From Latrodectus hesperus (Eukaryota; Arthropoda; Arachnida; Araneae; Theridiidae), in NCBI GenBank assembly GCA_037975125.1, contig CM075860.1:40497393-40561392 (forward strand): a DNA stretch of 64,000 nucleotides, written 5' to 3'. A program made the position numbers and the translations under genes. The notes below the pieces were generated by a model. The model was given only the letters and a program-made list of their open reading frames with translations. It was not told where the DNA came from and did not search any database. Every line of letters begins with the position of its first letter. Position 1 is the first letter of the stretch. Below are positions 1 through 11,998 of the stretch, piece by piece.

Positions 1-2120
1 TAACGAGGTAATTTTTCGGTGCCAAAAAGCCAATTATATCGGATATAACTTCTACTGAATTTTTTTTGCTTTTTTCAATTGAAACATATCTTTTTCCCAA
101 ATATTTTCTTATATTCTAATATTTAAAAACGAAAAAATTTCTTATTCTTTATTATTTACATCTTAAAAACTAAATTTCTCAAGAATACGAAATTGAAAAC
201 AGTAAAACCTGCGATAAGTATTTTGCAGTTAATCATACAATGTGTGTTTTCAATAAAAGTTTAATAAAATAGTACTTTTATTAAAATGATACTTCATACT
301 GTTTAAAATTGCATTCAAATTTCGACAACATATCGGAAACAGTTTTAACAATGAAGTCAAGAAAATGCAAAAGTAATAATTACATAATTCATTTTAAAAG
401 TAAATTTCTTTTATAATTAAAGAAAAAAAATAGTAATATTCTATTTCGCCAGAGAGCATGCCATAAAATCGCCAAAAAGAATTCTCGACTCTAAATGAAA
501 ACTTTTACAATAATGATTTTCAAAATTTTAAATCTCTGTTTGAAAGTGTACAAAATGTTTGCCAGACGTTTCGAAATATCCCAAAGTAAAATTTGTTATA
601 GTTAATAAATATTAGATTTTTTATCTATGTTCCTCAAATTGTCGCCAGAAGTGGCAGTACAAAAGTGGCGAGATTTAAGCCGACGAAATGGAAAAGCAAC
701 AAAAAAATTTCATGAAAATTAATTTGCGCTAACTAAATTATAAAATAAAAACTCATAAGTTCATAAAAAATATGTGAGTATCATTAATTTAAAATAAGAT
801 TCAAACTTTTCATCAAATTCTCTAAAGCACTTGAAGCTAGTTTCCTATAATTTCAAAGGTTGAATATATACAAAAATAATGAAAATAATCATTTATAAAA
901 TGAATATTTGACATGAAATAAGAGCTCTTTAATTGAGTAAAAAAAAATAAAGATAATACAGCAATATAAATTTTTTTGAAGGAATTTCAAATTAAAATCA
1001 ACTTAAGTTTAAAGAATTCTTTATAGATACGTTAATTTTAATTAAAAATAAAGCAAATAATTACTGTACTAAATTCATGAGTTCAGAATATCAATTATTA
1101 CTTTCCAATTAATTATATATCATTAAGTGTTTTCTTTGAAATAAATTTAGATTTTTTTAAATTTTTATTTCATTTTGTAAAAAAGAAATAAACATTCTCG
1201 TGTTTTTTAAACACATTAAAAAAAACAATTAAAAATAAAATATATAATGATAAATAAAATGAAAAAAGCACCATTTTAAAGTTTGTCATAAATCTAAATT
1301 TTCTTTGGGTAGTACTTTTGCGATATTTTTGGCGAATTGTTAGAATGCATTTAATCAAAGGTATGAATAAGTTAATGTAATCATATCATTTACATTTCCA
1401 AAACAAAAGAAAACTGATATGTTTTATTTAATATGAATATACAAAATGAATCAAACGAAAGTAAGCAAAATTTTATCTCTGAATCATATATTTTAATTAG
1501 TTAATTAATAGTTTAATAAAAAAAATATTATTTCAAAAATAACACTTTTTCTTTTAATCATAGGTTCGCAAAGTTGAAATATTCATCAATAGACAAAAAC
1601 ACAAATGGAGAATTGCAGTTTATTTTACGACATTCGATTTAAAAGCACTATTTCTCAATACCTCCATCAAACTGACAAAATGACATTAACACACAGTCAG
1701 TCATTTTTGAATAGTAAATTTCAAAATTAAATGAGTGGAACTTACATAAAATGGGATACTTGATATAAGAATTACCTATATCATTAGATTTTAATGGCAA
1801 ATTAAATAATAACTGACATTACTGACGAAATAATATATAGCTATGAGAAAACGTCATAAATATTACGAAAAACAATCATAACAAGCAACAAAAGAATACA
1901 ATAATGACGTTATGATTTTTAAAAATCTTTGCTTTTCATTTATAGAAACCAAAAATTACAAACTTTTGAAGAAGATATGTATATAGGACTTTAAAAAGTA
2001 AATCTTAAATAAATAGGAAAGGGGCTATTTAATTGCCTGGATTACTTGAAGTTCGACCGATCTAAATTTGATTAAAAACAATTGTATTACTTTTCTTATT
2101 GTGTTTAAAAATTTATGAAA
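1..2120. other. AT-rich sequence without recognised gene
   Basis: Only short, unconvincing open frames are present. I see no transposon protein, tRNA-like box or long repeat. It reads as intergenic or intronic DNA. Confidence 0.6.
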
Positions 2121-2190
2121 AATTATCATAGATGGGGCTGATTCAACCAAGAAAGTTATCTTGGTTAAACCAGCGCCATCTATGATAATT
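2121..2190. repeat. 32-bp inverted repeat (hairpin or small MITE)
   Basis: The left arm at 2121-2152 and the right arm at 2159-2190 are reverse complements with about 3 mismatches in 32 positions, separated by a 6-base loop. Each arm carries the string ATCATAGATGG. The fold could be a microRNA-like precursor or a very short inverted-repeat transposable element. No coding frame crosses it. Confidence 0.75.
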
Positions 2191-2294
2191 AAATAAGGCT
2201 CGAAATATGGAAAAAATTCTACTAAATGACATCTCTAATGAATTTTTTTTAATTTTTAAGCTTAGCTAACGCTGATAGATTTATAAAAAAATGA

Positions 2295-2583
<289 letters not shown>

Positions 2584-3285
2584 GTTTAATATTGAATAGA
2601 GAATAACCAAGACGCCGAAAGCTTTTGCAATGCTTTGGATAACACTCATAATGCCTTACTTTTGGTATGTCTACGCGCGTTGTAAGTAGTAGATCGTATT
2701 TAAACGAAGCAAGGAGGAAACCATGAAAACTCCCTAATTTTTACTTAAGTAACTATACACACTGCACAACTTAACACAAGTAAACTGCTCAGCTTAAGGT
2801 GGGTACCTTAAGTTGCGCAGCAAGAATTTTACTTATTTATGTTTTACAATTGGCCAGAAAATAGACTATGATGTCATTCGTTCTCTGGCCTTCCAATAAC
2901 ATTGAACAATACATATTTAAAATACAAGCGCAGGACACGAGTCAAGATGGTTTTGCGTCAAACATTTCACAAAAGACACAAGGGAAAACTCCAAAGTTTA
3001 AACCGATACAAATATATCGACAAAAAGTCATGTCCTGTAGAAAGGCGAAAAAAAATCACCCCATTTTCACTTCTAGGGAAATCAGGAATAGCCTTCAATC
3101 CCTTAATCAGGAAAACCTAATCCTTACTGGCGGAATCACTCAAATGTCTTCTGCTTTATTCTTACAACAAATCTTCTCTCAATCAGTAATTTTACTGGAT
3201 AGAAATAAAAGCTATTAAAAGTTCTCTGAAAGACCACTTCGCCAAAAATCAGCTTCATTTTCAGGAATCTCACAATGGTACAGTA
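2584..3285. other. Spacer with an imperfect hairpin and one unassigned ORF
   Basis: The segment contains a plus-strand open frame at 2868-3218 (116 codons) that I cannot assign to a family. It is Lys/Arg/Ser rich and overlaps a second frame. An imperfect inverted repeat lies at 2779-2833, centred on GGGTACC with TTAAGGT arms. I do not call a gene. Confidence 0.4.
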
Positions 3286-3597
3286 AAAATTAAATGTACG
3301 TGCTCGTTAAATCTGTGGAATCGAAAGTCACGTGGTTGGTCGTGGAGAATTTACCATGGGTGTAATAGTCTGGAGAAAATCCCCCCCTTTCAGACAATGT
3401 TAAAATTGAGGGAGTGGATCTTCTGGTGGTGCCATCTGTCGGAGGAGTCTTAGAGCAAAATGAAAGTCGTACTCTCACCTTAGGGTGCTCTGGTTAAACG
3501 AAAGACGCACCTTACTGACTTAAATTCGCATATCCAACGGTATAGCGAGCGTGGCTCGTTTAAGTGTCAAAAGTAACAACAACAAAATTAAATGTAC
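3286..3597 (+). mobile_element. SINE-like element, family B, full-length copy with 14-bp target duplication
   Basis: A body of about 284 bp (3300-3583) lies between perfect direct repeats AAAATTAAATGTAC at 3286-3299 and 3584-3597. It ends with AACAACAAC, a tail typical of LINE-mobilised elements. The 3' half is shared with the copy at 62.5 kb, including the string GGTGCCATCT and the segment around CTCTGGTTAAA. I find no clear tRNA-type box B in its head, so the origin of the 5' part is open. An open frame on the minus strand is incidental. Confidence 0.8.
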
Positions 3598-4129
3598 CAA
3601 AAATGGCAGGAGCATCAGAAAGAATATTTAAACTCTCAGACAAAAATATTCGCATACAAACCTCATTCATATCTGATGTCCACTAACAGAATAATAATAT
3701 TTTAAAACAATAGCCAGAAAGTAAAAAAAAGTACATTTCGCAAAAGCCATTAACACTTTTTATCTTTTTACTGGCAGTCAACGAGTAAGAAAGAATCGGG
3801 AGTACAAACTAATGATCCTCATTAAAAACATATTCCGAAGGTATGCCAAAAACCCATAAATCAGTTCGAACGAAATCTGAATCTAAAAACGTGACGATTT
3901 CAGAGTACTTAACGAACTTGTTTCAACTTTAATTCTGCCCAAGAACACGAACTGCAGAACATATATTTCATTCTTTTAAACATACCAAATGAAAGTGATA
4001 AAAAATAAAAGATTTTTGTGGTAAAATGTACTCCAATAATTTTAAAAGGAAAAAATCGCAGGCAAATTGTCGAATGGACGAGTCATGATATAATATGGTG
4101 TGAAATAATGTTGACCTTCCAACGCTTGG
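3598..4129. other. Spacer, nothing recognised
   Basis: Unremarkable AT-rich sequence with no supported gene or repeat. Confidence 0.5.
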
Positions 4130-4440
4130 TTTCTCAAGGGATTCGAGCGGCGATTTTCATCCGGTTTTTTCAATTATACTGGTAATTGAAAGTAAAAGCC
4201 GCGGCCGGGCGATGAGTACCCGCCTCCGAGCCGGACATCCGGAGTTTGTCGCCGAACACGCTTCGTCCATTTCTAAAATGACTCCAGAGCTCCAATGGGA
4301 ATAAAATTCTGGAATGTTCGGCCTGTTTACAAAATCGCAAATCGAAATAGAACAACGCTTTATTCCTGGTAACCATCCCTTTGAAAAATAGAAACGGAGC
4401 AATGTTATTAACTGGTAAGAATCCAAAATGGAACCGAGAA
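4130..4440. other. GC-richer low-copy island
   Basis: This block is much richer in G and C than its surroundings, especially 4195-4260 with several CpG sites. It has no repeat partner in the window that I can see. A minus-strand frame (4157-4426) is open for 89 codons but shows no recognisable domain. It could be a conserved noncoding element, an exon, or a single-copy transposon piece. Confidence 0.35.
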
Positions 4441-4852
4441 AATGATATTCATCAAGGCCTGTGCTTCGATAAAAGAAAGAAATACCCTATACTACCGATT
4501 AAATTTTAGAATATATCCCACAAATTTTATCACCACAACCATAATGTTTAACGATATAGTATATATAGGTTCACAAGAAATTGACAATCATTGAAGCCGA
4601 ACTTTATTGAACACTAATTATCGACTAGTTTTTTTCAAACTTTTGTTTGTCAAATTCAATTATTGCATTATGGTCATTTATTGCACACGAAGGCCGATTC
4701 AATTGTAACTTACAGTTACAGTTAAAAATGAACTCCGAAGGGAATGGAACCCATAAACTGTAGTTTAAAAAAAATATGTGTAAAAGCACCTTTTATGACC
4801 GTAATGTACATTGCATAGATATATACATATGTGTAAATGTTAATTATCCATT

Positions 4853-4855
<3 letters not shown>

Positions 4856-4927
<72 letters not shown>
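4856..4927. repeat. (TA)n microsatellite
   Basis: An uninterrupted TA run of about 72 bp lies directly against the left end of the Helitron-like segment. Confidence 0.97.
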
Positions 4928-4930
<3 letters not shown>

Positions 4931-6485
4931 TTCGTGTCACGATGTATGTTTCCGATAAACTCCGAAACTACTAAGCGGATTTTGATAAAATTTTGTAACC
5001 ATTTATAATATGGTCCAACTTAAAAGATAGAATAGTTTTTATCTCTTAATTATTGATCTCAATATTTATTATACGACATTAGTGTTTATTTATTGGTTAG
5101 TTCTGTAAGTTCCTAATAGATGGCGGTTTATCATCTAAGTTGGACAGGTATTCGGCAGATGGCGACGTGTTTATTTTTCTAGATTATACTATCTTCCAGA
5201 GAAAATTAACGTGCGAGCGCAAGCGCGTGGTTGAATATAGAATTTACATATATTTTCATGATGTATAATCATACTGTAACAACTTTTCGTGAATCATTTT
5301 TATAATTATACTTTGTATTGTGTTAATATTGTGCTGTGTTCAATTTGAATATTTTTAATATTATAAATAGTAAAATAAAATTTTATTTATTACTGATTTT
5401 CTCAATTAATTTTCATACCACCTCGAAAACATGTAAGTATTTCTTTATAGACTTTTATTTTTTTATTTTTCTTTTATAATTTGATAATTGACTCTGTAAT
5501 CGTGCTATTTTGGCAGCAATAATCTTTGATGCGAACGAAATTAACTTCAATATACAACAGATGTTGCCCGGTGATTTGATGTCTCTTAAATCAATCGACA
5601 GTTACTGATGAAAACAAAGCCGTAAACTTTCCAACTGAATTTTTGAATTCTCTGGATATGCCAGGAATGCCACCACACAATCTTCAATTGAAAATTGGTT
5701 CACCAATTATTCTTCTACGTAATTTAAACCTACCTCAATTATGTAACGGTACACGCTTAGTCATAAAAGAAATGACAGAAAATATTTTCTAAGCAACAAT
5801 TTTGACGGAAAAATTTAAAGGAGATATCGTCCTGTTTCCACGTATTCCACTGATAGCGTCAGAATCTCCAATACCGTTTAAAAGGCTCCAATTTCCGATT
5901 TGTTTAGCTTTTGCGATGACCATAAATAAATCTCAAGGCCAAACAATGTCTATTTGTGGTTTGGATTTGGAAAACACATGTTTCTCACATGGACAGCTAT
6001 ATGTTGCCTGCTCACGTGTAGGAAAACCATCAAATCTCTTCGTGTTAGCGAAAGACAGGTTAACCAGGAATGTTGTACACAAAGTAGTACTTAGATAATT
6101 TTTAATTTTAATAATTTAAAATTGAAAAAATAATAGTTCGATGTCAATGTTATCTACCTCATTTATAACAATTTATTTTTAGATGTTTTTAATTTATATA
6201 GTATATTTTGTAAGTAAGTCACTGATTACAAACTATAATTTAATATAAGATGAATAAAATGTAAATTCAGAAAGTATATGTTGGTTTGTGCTTAATTTCA
6301 AAATTTCGATACTTTACCTTTTACTTTTAAATTTTTGCGAAACGTTTTATTTTTAATCTCATATGAATGAACCTATTTAAATTTTTTTAGAAAATATTAA
6401 TCTGATTGTACCCAAGAATTAGTAAAAAATTGATTCAATGTATTATAAAAACTCATCCACTGCAACGCGTGGCTGGGTCAGCTTG
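4928..6485 (+). mobile_element. Short Helitron-like element
   Basis: The left end has a block reading CGTGTCACGATGTATG, then CTCCGAAACTACTAAGCG, of the type found near the 5' ends of arthropod Helitrons. The right end has GGCTGGGTCAGCTTGT, close to the usual GGGTCAGCTAGT Helitron terminus but with CTTG in place of CTRR. In between lies only the C-terminal part of a Pif1-type helicase. A complete autonomous Helitron encodes a Rep/helicase of well over 1,000 residues, so most of the coding region is missing. TA repeats flank both ends, fitting insertion between A and T. Boundaries are inferred from motifs. Confidence 0.6.
5521..6098 (+). pseudogene. Helitron Pif1-like helicase, C-terminal fragment
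   Basis: Translation gives the end of a superfamily 1 Pif1 helicase. Visible are the segment [12 protein letters not shown], then [13 protein letters not shown], the motif TINKSQGQT (helicase motif V/VI region), and YVACSRVGKPSNLF near the end, followed by TAA at 6096-6098. The frame is broken twice: a one-base shift near 5598-5600 and an in-frame TAA at 5790-5792. In a working element this domain unwinds DNA during rolling-circle transposition. The N-terminal Rep endonuclease and the Walker A region are absent, so this copy is dead. The family assignment is strong. Confidence 0.88.
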
Positions 6486-6503
6486 TATATATATATATAT
6501 ATA
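6486..6503. repeat. Short (TA)9 tract at the Helitron 3' end
   Basis: Nine TA units sit between CTTG and CAAG, so 6482-6507 is palindromic. Confidence 0.9.
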
Positions 6504-6573
6504 CAAGTAACTAAGTAAACCGTAACTATATTTAAAATCTTATTATACAAGGTGTACTTTTTAGTGTCAGTAT

Positions 6574-6867
6574 GGTTGCAAAATGTTTCTGTTGTCTTGT
6601 GCCAACCAGGCTGACAATATGGGGTGCACTGCTCCTCTTTTCCGACTGAACCATATTTTGTTGTGGAGTCCGACTTCCTCAGTACACACATGCCATAGGA
6701 ACCCGCTTATAGGGTAGGCACCCATTCATACTAAGAAAGGACAAAGACAGGATAGACAGAGAGAGGAAATACATCCATGCCCGAACTGGGATTCGAACCC
6801 AGGACCTCCCTATCCGCAGTCAGGCACTCTGACCACTACACAGGGTAGGCGGCACGGTTGCAAAATG
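6574..6867 (-). mobile_element. tRNA-derived SINE, family A, copy 1
   Basis: The element body is 6586-6855, read on the minus strand. Perfect 12-bp direct repeats GGTTGCAAAATG flank it at 6574-6585 and 6856-6867. The head has RNA polymerase III promoter boxes: a box A-like TAGTGGTCAGAGTGC (complement of 6824-6838) and a perfect box B GGTTCGAATCC (complement of 6789-6799). The body is shared with copies at 58.4 and 60.2 kb. The tail is A/C-rich (AAGACAACAG). The tRNA isotype is not assigned. Confidence 0.9.
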
Positions 6868-7190
6868 AATGGCCGAATTATTGTTTAATATATTTTTGTC
6901 TCGTTCTATCGGTTTCAATGCTTTCAATAAATGTTTCTTCTAAGATGTATTAAATCCACATTACAAAGATTTATTCAGCCTACCTTTACTAAAATCCACT
7001 GCATTTAAGTTCTGCATGTCTTCACACCAACAGTTTAAAAATGGCCACGGGATACATTAGTACTAAACTAATTCTAAAACTAAATTTCATAGAATGAATC
7101 CATACACACAAGCTTCGATACGACAAACGAAACACAAATCAAAAATACAAATTATTATCTAAGTAAACTAACAACAACCCAAGCATTAAT
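6868..7190. other. Spacer, nothing recognised
   Basis: AT-rich sequence with no supported gene. Confidence 0.5.
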
Positions 7191-7720
7191 ACATCTCCAA
7201 AGAAACGGTGAAGTTAGGCGTCGAGCATTATTTGTCTAGAAGGGAAGTTTCATTCAACAACACCCCTGATCCCTTTTGACTGGGGTGGGCGGGGATGGGC
7301 TCCTCCAAAACGGCTAAGCGCACTCTAATCTCCAAAACTCTGCCTCTATGCTAATTAAGAATAATGAAGGGCTATTTTAGAAGGCAGTGACAAAATAGTA
7401 CTCAACTCAACACTGCAATGTTTAATCCTCCCTCAGTAAGGTAAATAAATGGTTGGGGGTGGAAACAGCACCTCCTGTTTGCTTTGTTTCGCCAGCTCTG
7501 CTATAAAATTAAATTCGCGCCATGACCAAGGGGCTTCTTCGCGATCATTAAGAACACGCGAGATATTACAGTATAATGAGGCACCAGAACTGTAGAAGCC
7601 AGGTATTATTGTCTTAGAAACGTTCCGAAAACCCCTGCAAGAAGCTACATCTCAAGCGATGCCCAAAAGACGCGGGGATCATAATTATCTACCGAAATTT
7701 GGGATTACTTGCACAAACCG
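7191..7720. other. GC-richer low-copy island
   Basis: This block is compositionally distinct and has no repeat partner seen in the window. It contains G/C-rich runs (GGGGTGGGCGGGG near 7280) and a homeodomain/octamer-like ATGCTAATTA near 7350. There is no long open frame. It is a candidate conserved noncoding or regulatory element, perhaps inside the first intron of the gene that starts at 20.3 kb (inference). Confidence 0.35.
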
Positions 7721-8479
7721 AATAATGAGCAACGTTTTTTTTTTATAATATTTATTTACCCAACTAACTTTTTTTTTCCTGAAAAAATTATAATCTCCTG
7801 GAGCTAAATAAATTTATCTAATTCTTCGCTGTAACACATTAATATTCATGTATGCGGCTCGAGGGGATATTTTCCAAATGCTGTTGTCCAAGCAGTGGCA
7901 CATCTGGCACAGGAAATGAATAAGTTTCATTAGGAAAAACATGGTTCGGTTAATAGAATCTTTGTCTTTTTACTTCCAACAGAAACTCTTCTTTCTTGTG
8001 ATAAATTAAGCATATAGAAACCAAGAGATTAAAAAAACAATAATTAAGTTTAAACTCTTTACATTAAAGAACATATTTGCAAATCTATAGAGATAATTAT
8101 TCTTAAAAAAATAAATGCGTATGTTAATTTAATTTACATTAATGCAATTTTATTACATTTAAAATGAAATAGACTCATTTTCCTTTGGCGCCATTTTTTG
8201 TAACTGGTTTTTAAAATTATTTTCTTAAACTTTGCTTAGTTAATTTATAAATAATGATTATATATTTAATCAGACTGATTGCATATAAAATCTAATAAAA
8301 TCTTTAGTCTTTATTTTATTACATTTTATATTCATTAACGCTTCACCAATAACTATTTCATTTTGATAACTTTTTTTTGAACTCGGAAAGAAATATGTAT
8401 AAAGAATGTGTAGAACGTTTATTTTTCATCGTACCTTATTTCTTTTAAAACATTAATTTAATAAATGAAATGGGTTTTT
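7721..8479. other. AT-rich spacer, nothing recognised
   Basis: Homopolymer-rich sequence with no gene signal. Confidence 0.5.
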
Positions 8480-8580
8480 AATTCAACAGTACGCGGCTTC
8501 GATTCCCACCTCAGACATGGATATTATCAATGACTTAGAATGTATATTAAACTGTGTAACAGCCCTCGTGATAAATAAAT
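8480..8580 (+). mobile_element. SINE family E fragment
   Basis: The segment from the box B-like GCTTCGATTCCCACC onward resembles the family E copies at 42.6 and 46.8 kb: an A/T-rich body with TTAGAATGTATATTAAACTG and then CCCTCGTG. The head is incomplete. Confidence 0.55.
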
Positions 8581-8670
8581 AACCAATGAGTTCAAATCAA
8601 ACTCAACTTAATAAACATACTATAAAATCATGCATTATCATACACACACAGCAGTGCAGACTAGCCCCGG

Positions 8671-9182
8671 ATTGTACCTTAAGGTTAACGGGTTTGGAAA
8701 AGTTTAGGATCGGGTACCCCTTGATTCTTTGGGGATTTTTTTTATTCCAAGATAGGCGACAAGATGCGATTAACAAGATGACCACTACACTAAAGCTATA
8801 CAAGAGTGTTACCAGGGTTACCATAAATTAAATTTTATCGCTGAGATGTATCGCCAGATTTATCGACAAACTAATGGGTAACCGATTCTTCATGGAATTG
8901 ATTATTCATCTATAAACAAAACGCCTCATAATTTTTAGCCACGCTCAGGTAACGAGATCATACCTGAGCTGGCACCCCCGCTCCACATCCACGCCATACA
9001 AGCGAAAGGGCTTAGGACGTCCTAGATTAACGTGGACACGTCCCCCACCCACGGAACTCCAGCAACACAATGGAGAATGCGTGGCTACCCTTCCAATCAC
9101 TGCCCGCGGTAAATGATGCGCCATCTTGCTTATCCTAGCGGGTAGCAGCGTTGAAACCACTGAGCCACTGGAGCTCACGTTT
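8671..9182 (-). repeat. Dispersed repeat family C, copy 1, split by a family G element
   Basis: The right part (about 8941-9182) matches the repeat at 55.3-55.55 kb, sharing GAGCTCCAGTGGCTCAGT at its minus-strand start and a segment around GGACACGTCCCC. The left part (8671-8700, ACGGGTTTGGA) also matches that copy, and a family G repeat lies between them. The minus-strand start resembles a tRNA-type box A, so a SINE origin is possible. No clear box B is seen. Confidence 0.6.
8709..8893 (+). repeat. MITE-like repeat family G, copy 1
   Basis: The segment is shared with minus-strand copies at 37.2 and 39.4 kb. Common strings are GGGTACC at the start, GATTAACAAGATG in the middle, and AAATTTTATCGC plus CCGATTCT at the end. 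It is non-coding. Palindromic GGGTACC-type ends suggest short terminal inverted repeats. Confidence 0.6.
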
Positions 9183-9986
9183 TTTATCATACACAGAAAA
9201 ACATTGATATCTATAAGCCTATCACAAGAAAATTAGGTTAAACGTTTTAATGGAATGCCGAGCCTTTTTTTTTTAAAGAAACTAGAGATCAATATTTAAA
9301 GTTAACAATTTGCTTTGTAATTTTGATCCACTATTAAATGACGAAGTCGACAACGGATCTGGCATTCTTTTCCTTGCACTCCACCACTGGAAGAACATTT
9401 GACCAAACGAATATTGAACGTTTAGTTCAATATTCGTTTGGTCAAATGCTCTTATGCACAGTTTTTTAATGATATTAAAGAATAAATAAAAAATATTGAT
9501 TCTTCCACACCACTCACGGGCCCACAGCCGAAAATCATGAACAACACAGTAAAGGTGACCTTCCTAAAGGAATGCCTTGAGGTAGTATTACTTGACTTAG
9601 GGTCCCACAAGGAACTACAGCATAAATTCTACCTTTTCGTAGCCGCATAAATGTATCCACTCATCTACAAATTCAATATTACATAGATTAGCAATAGTTA
9701 TTAATAATTAATCTGTTGCATTAATAGTTATTAATAATTAATACTTCTACTGAACAAGTATGCGCATAACTATTATTGACAACACACTCATTCAGATACC
9801 TTCTTGTCATTAAATACTGAACTTCCAATTTTTACAACTTTCACTGGTGGAAAACAAATGTCAAAATGAAGTAAGTTTAACAAAAATAAATCAGTTTATT
9901 CTTAGAAATATTTTTTTCTTCTAAATCTAATCGCAATCTAATTTGACTTGCACAGTTGGTTTGATATTCTAAAACTCACATTTAGC
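9183..9986. other. Spacer with a perfect hairpin and a small duplication
   Basis: No gene is seen. The stretch contains the hairpin at 9396-9448 and a direct repeat of AATAGTTATTAATAATTAAT at about 9687-9742. Confidence 0.5.
9396..9448. repeat. Perfect 24-bp inverted repeat
   Basis: The arms at 9396-9419 and 9425-9448 are perfect reverse complements around a 5-base loop (GTTTA). The perfect match suggests a recent origin or selection on structure. Possible readings are a short stem-loop RNA, the remnant of a tiny inverted-repeat element, or a recombination product. Confidence 0.85.
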
Positions 9987-10065
9987 ACAATTGGCCGAAA
10001 ATAACAGATCAAAGCGGATACAGAACTATTACAAATGTCCACGCCATTGGTAGTAATGGATCCCA
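9987..10065 (-). mobile_element. SINE family E fragment
   Basis: On the minus strand this resembles the family E body, with GTGGACATTTGTAATAG and a following segment ending near GGCCAATTGTGC. Only the 3' body is present. Confidence 0.45.
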
Positions 10066-10513
10066 CGAGCTGAAAACTGTAACTGTTCCTCTGCTAACTT
10101 AACATTTCATTAGAATATCATGTTATTGGCTACATATGGAGTTTGAGACAACACATAATGTATATAAATCACAAACTCTTTTAAAGTTTAAAATTTACAA
10201 ATAAATTAACATCGTAAATAGAAAATTTTTATGCAGATTAAATGCCTTAAAAATTGAGCAAACCATCAGGACTTGGTATTTAGTCTGGTGAGTCTGTTGC
10301 TGACACAGACTCATGACAGAGTGCCCTGTAAAGATTCCGGGTAGAATTTTTAACTGTTTCTAACTGTTAAAAATTCTAAAAAAAAATGAAGCTGTGCTTT
10401 GAAATTAAATTGATAATGGAGAATTTCACTTTGCTGAATCATCTAAATCTTAGAGGAACCATTTAATTTAATGAATAAACTGCGTTTTTTAGTCGAAAAC
10501 CGTTACACAATAA

Positions 10514-10715
10514 TGTTCAACTGGACGTCGTCGCAATGTCCTCCAAGTGAAATGATATTTCAGGGGCTGACAGACCAAATTGGAGGTCTTCTGGCTGGTC
10601 TGGGCTTCAAAATCACGAAGACTTCCTCCGCTGCTTCTTTCTAACTGGTAAAGCCCACGTCGGGGCTAGGTGCATGGAAGCATGCTGGTGCCACAGCAAC
10701 ACAACACTGTTCAAC
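10514..10715 (+). mobile_element. SINE-like element, family D, copy 1 (5'-truncated)
   Basis: The body (10522-10707) shares GCAATGTCCTCCAAGTGAAA with the minus-strand copy at 36.2 kb and a diverged form with the copy at 50.4 kb. It ends GGTGCCACAGCAACACAAC, an A/C-rich tail. An 8-bp direct repeat TGTTCAAC flanks it (10514-10521, 10708-10715), which I take as a tentative target duplication. Confidence 0.6.
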
Positions 10716-10720
10716 CTGCT

Positions 10721-10762
10721 AATCTATCAACATCTTACGTGCAATCTATCAACATCTTACGA
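10721..10762. repeat. Short tandem duplication
   Basis: AATCTATCAACATCTTACG occurs twice, separated by a few bases. Confidence 0.85.
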
Positions 10763-11940
10763 TGATACATCTTGAAGCGAAATATACAGTACAACTAAAG
10801 CCTGGTGTTAGAAATTTTAAACAACAGCTTGCAATTATTAAGTCCATTCGCTTTTCTAAATACTCAAAATATGCGGTCTAATGGAAGGATTCTTCAGTGA
10901 CAATGGAATGTACTCATGTATCGCAAAGGAGGTAACCACGAAAACTTTCAAGAACCTATCCAGATTGAAGTGGAAGTAGAATGATAAAACACTCTAAATC
11001 ATCTGTCATTCACCCATTGCTCGGATTGTCATTGAATCATACATTCAGTAGATCATGGGTTATATCAGAGAGTCATGCTGGGTTAATATATCTTGTAACC
11101 CCGATTATATTTTTAAATAGCTGAAATTAAATTTTAAAAAATATTAAAATACAATGAAATCATCAATTGATACTTTAAACAAATCTTTTTATATAAATCT
11201 AACATTTCTATGGTTTTTGCAAAATGTAATGATGTATCGGTTTGCCCATTATTTCTAGAAACTCCACACATCAAGAAGCGATTAGATGATCTCTCTCTCC
11301 ATTATATATAAAAATGAATCGCAAATTAATTTTCTACCACAAAATATTTTAAACACGATACATTATGGATTATTTTAAGACATATAAATAAATAAAAAGT
11401 TTTCAGAATAGCGAGTTAAGAAAAAGGAATAATTTAGTACATATATGGCTGATATAAAATAAGTTAAATGAAAATAATTAAAATAGACACAGTTAAAATA
11501 TATTTATCACACTTCAACAAACGGGTATATATATTATTTTTGTAAGCAAAGGATAAGGATAATTTATTTTATAATTTAATATATATAATATATATATATA
11601 TAATTCTATTTTAAATAAGAAGTCGAAATTTAATTGCTAAAGCGAGAAAGATTAAAATATGTAATTTTAAAGATATTAAAACGACAAGAATGTGGCATAT
11701 TCATGTTTTCTTAAATTCGCATTTAAATAAAAAGAAATACATACATTCTCTGAGTAAAGAAAAAATAATTTTGTATAAAACAATTAATAAATGATGTAAT
11801 GAACAAAATGTTTATGTGATAAATTCATTTATATCATTTATTATAATATTCCATCCTCAAAAATTACTTTCTAAAAATCTTTAATTTTCTGATTAAACGC
11901 ATCACAATCAATGTTTTAATACCCAAACATTTAACAATTA
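10763..11940. other. AT-rich spacer, nothing recognised
   Basis: No supported gene. A small TA cluster lies near 11580-11603. Confidence 0.5.
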
Positions 11941-11942
11941 GA

Positions 11943-11998
11943 ATCTCTCTCTCTCTCTCTCTCTCGTGTGTGTGTGTGTGCGTGCGCACGTGTGTGTT
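11943..11998. repeat. (CT)n-(GT)n compound microsatellite
   Basis: A CT run passes directly into a GT run. It sits at the 3' end of the minus-strand LINE, so on that strand it follows an AAC-rich tail. Confidence 0.95.

Noticed and set aside
2868..3218. 116-codon plus-strand ORF and an overlapping 72-codon frame
   Set aside because: No domain, no splice context and a competing overlapping frame. A distant transposase N-terminus was considered but no motif supports it.
6781..6840. A functional tRNA gene (also at 58.6 and 60.2 kb)
   Set aside because: The pol III boxes are good, but the acceptor and anticodon stems do not form a proper cloverleaf and the tRNA-like part is the head of a repeated SINE with target duplications.
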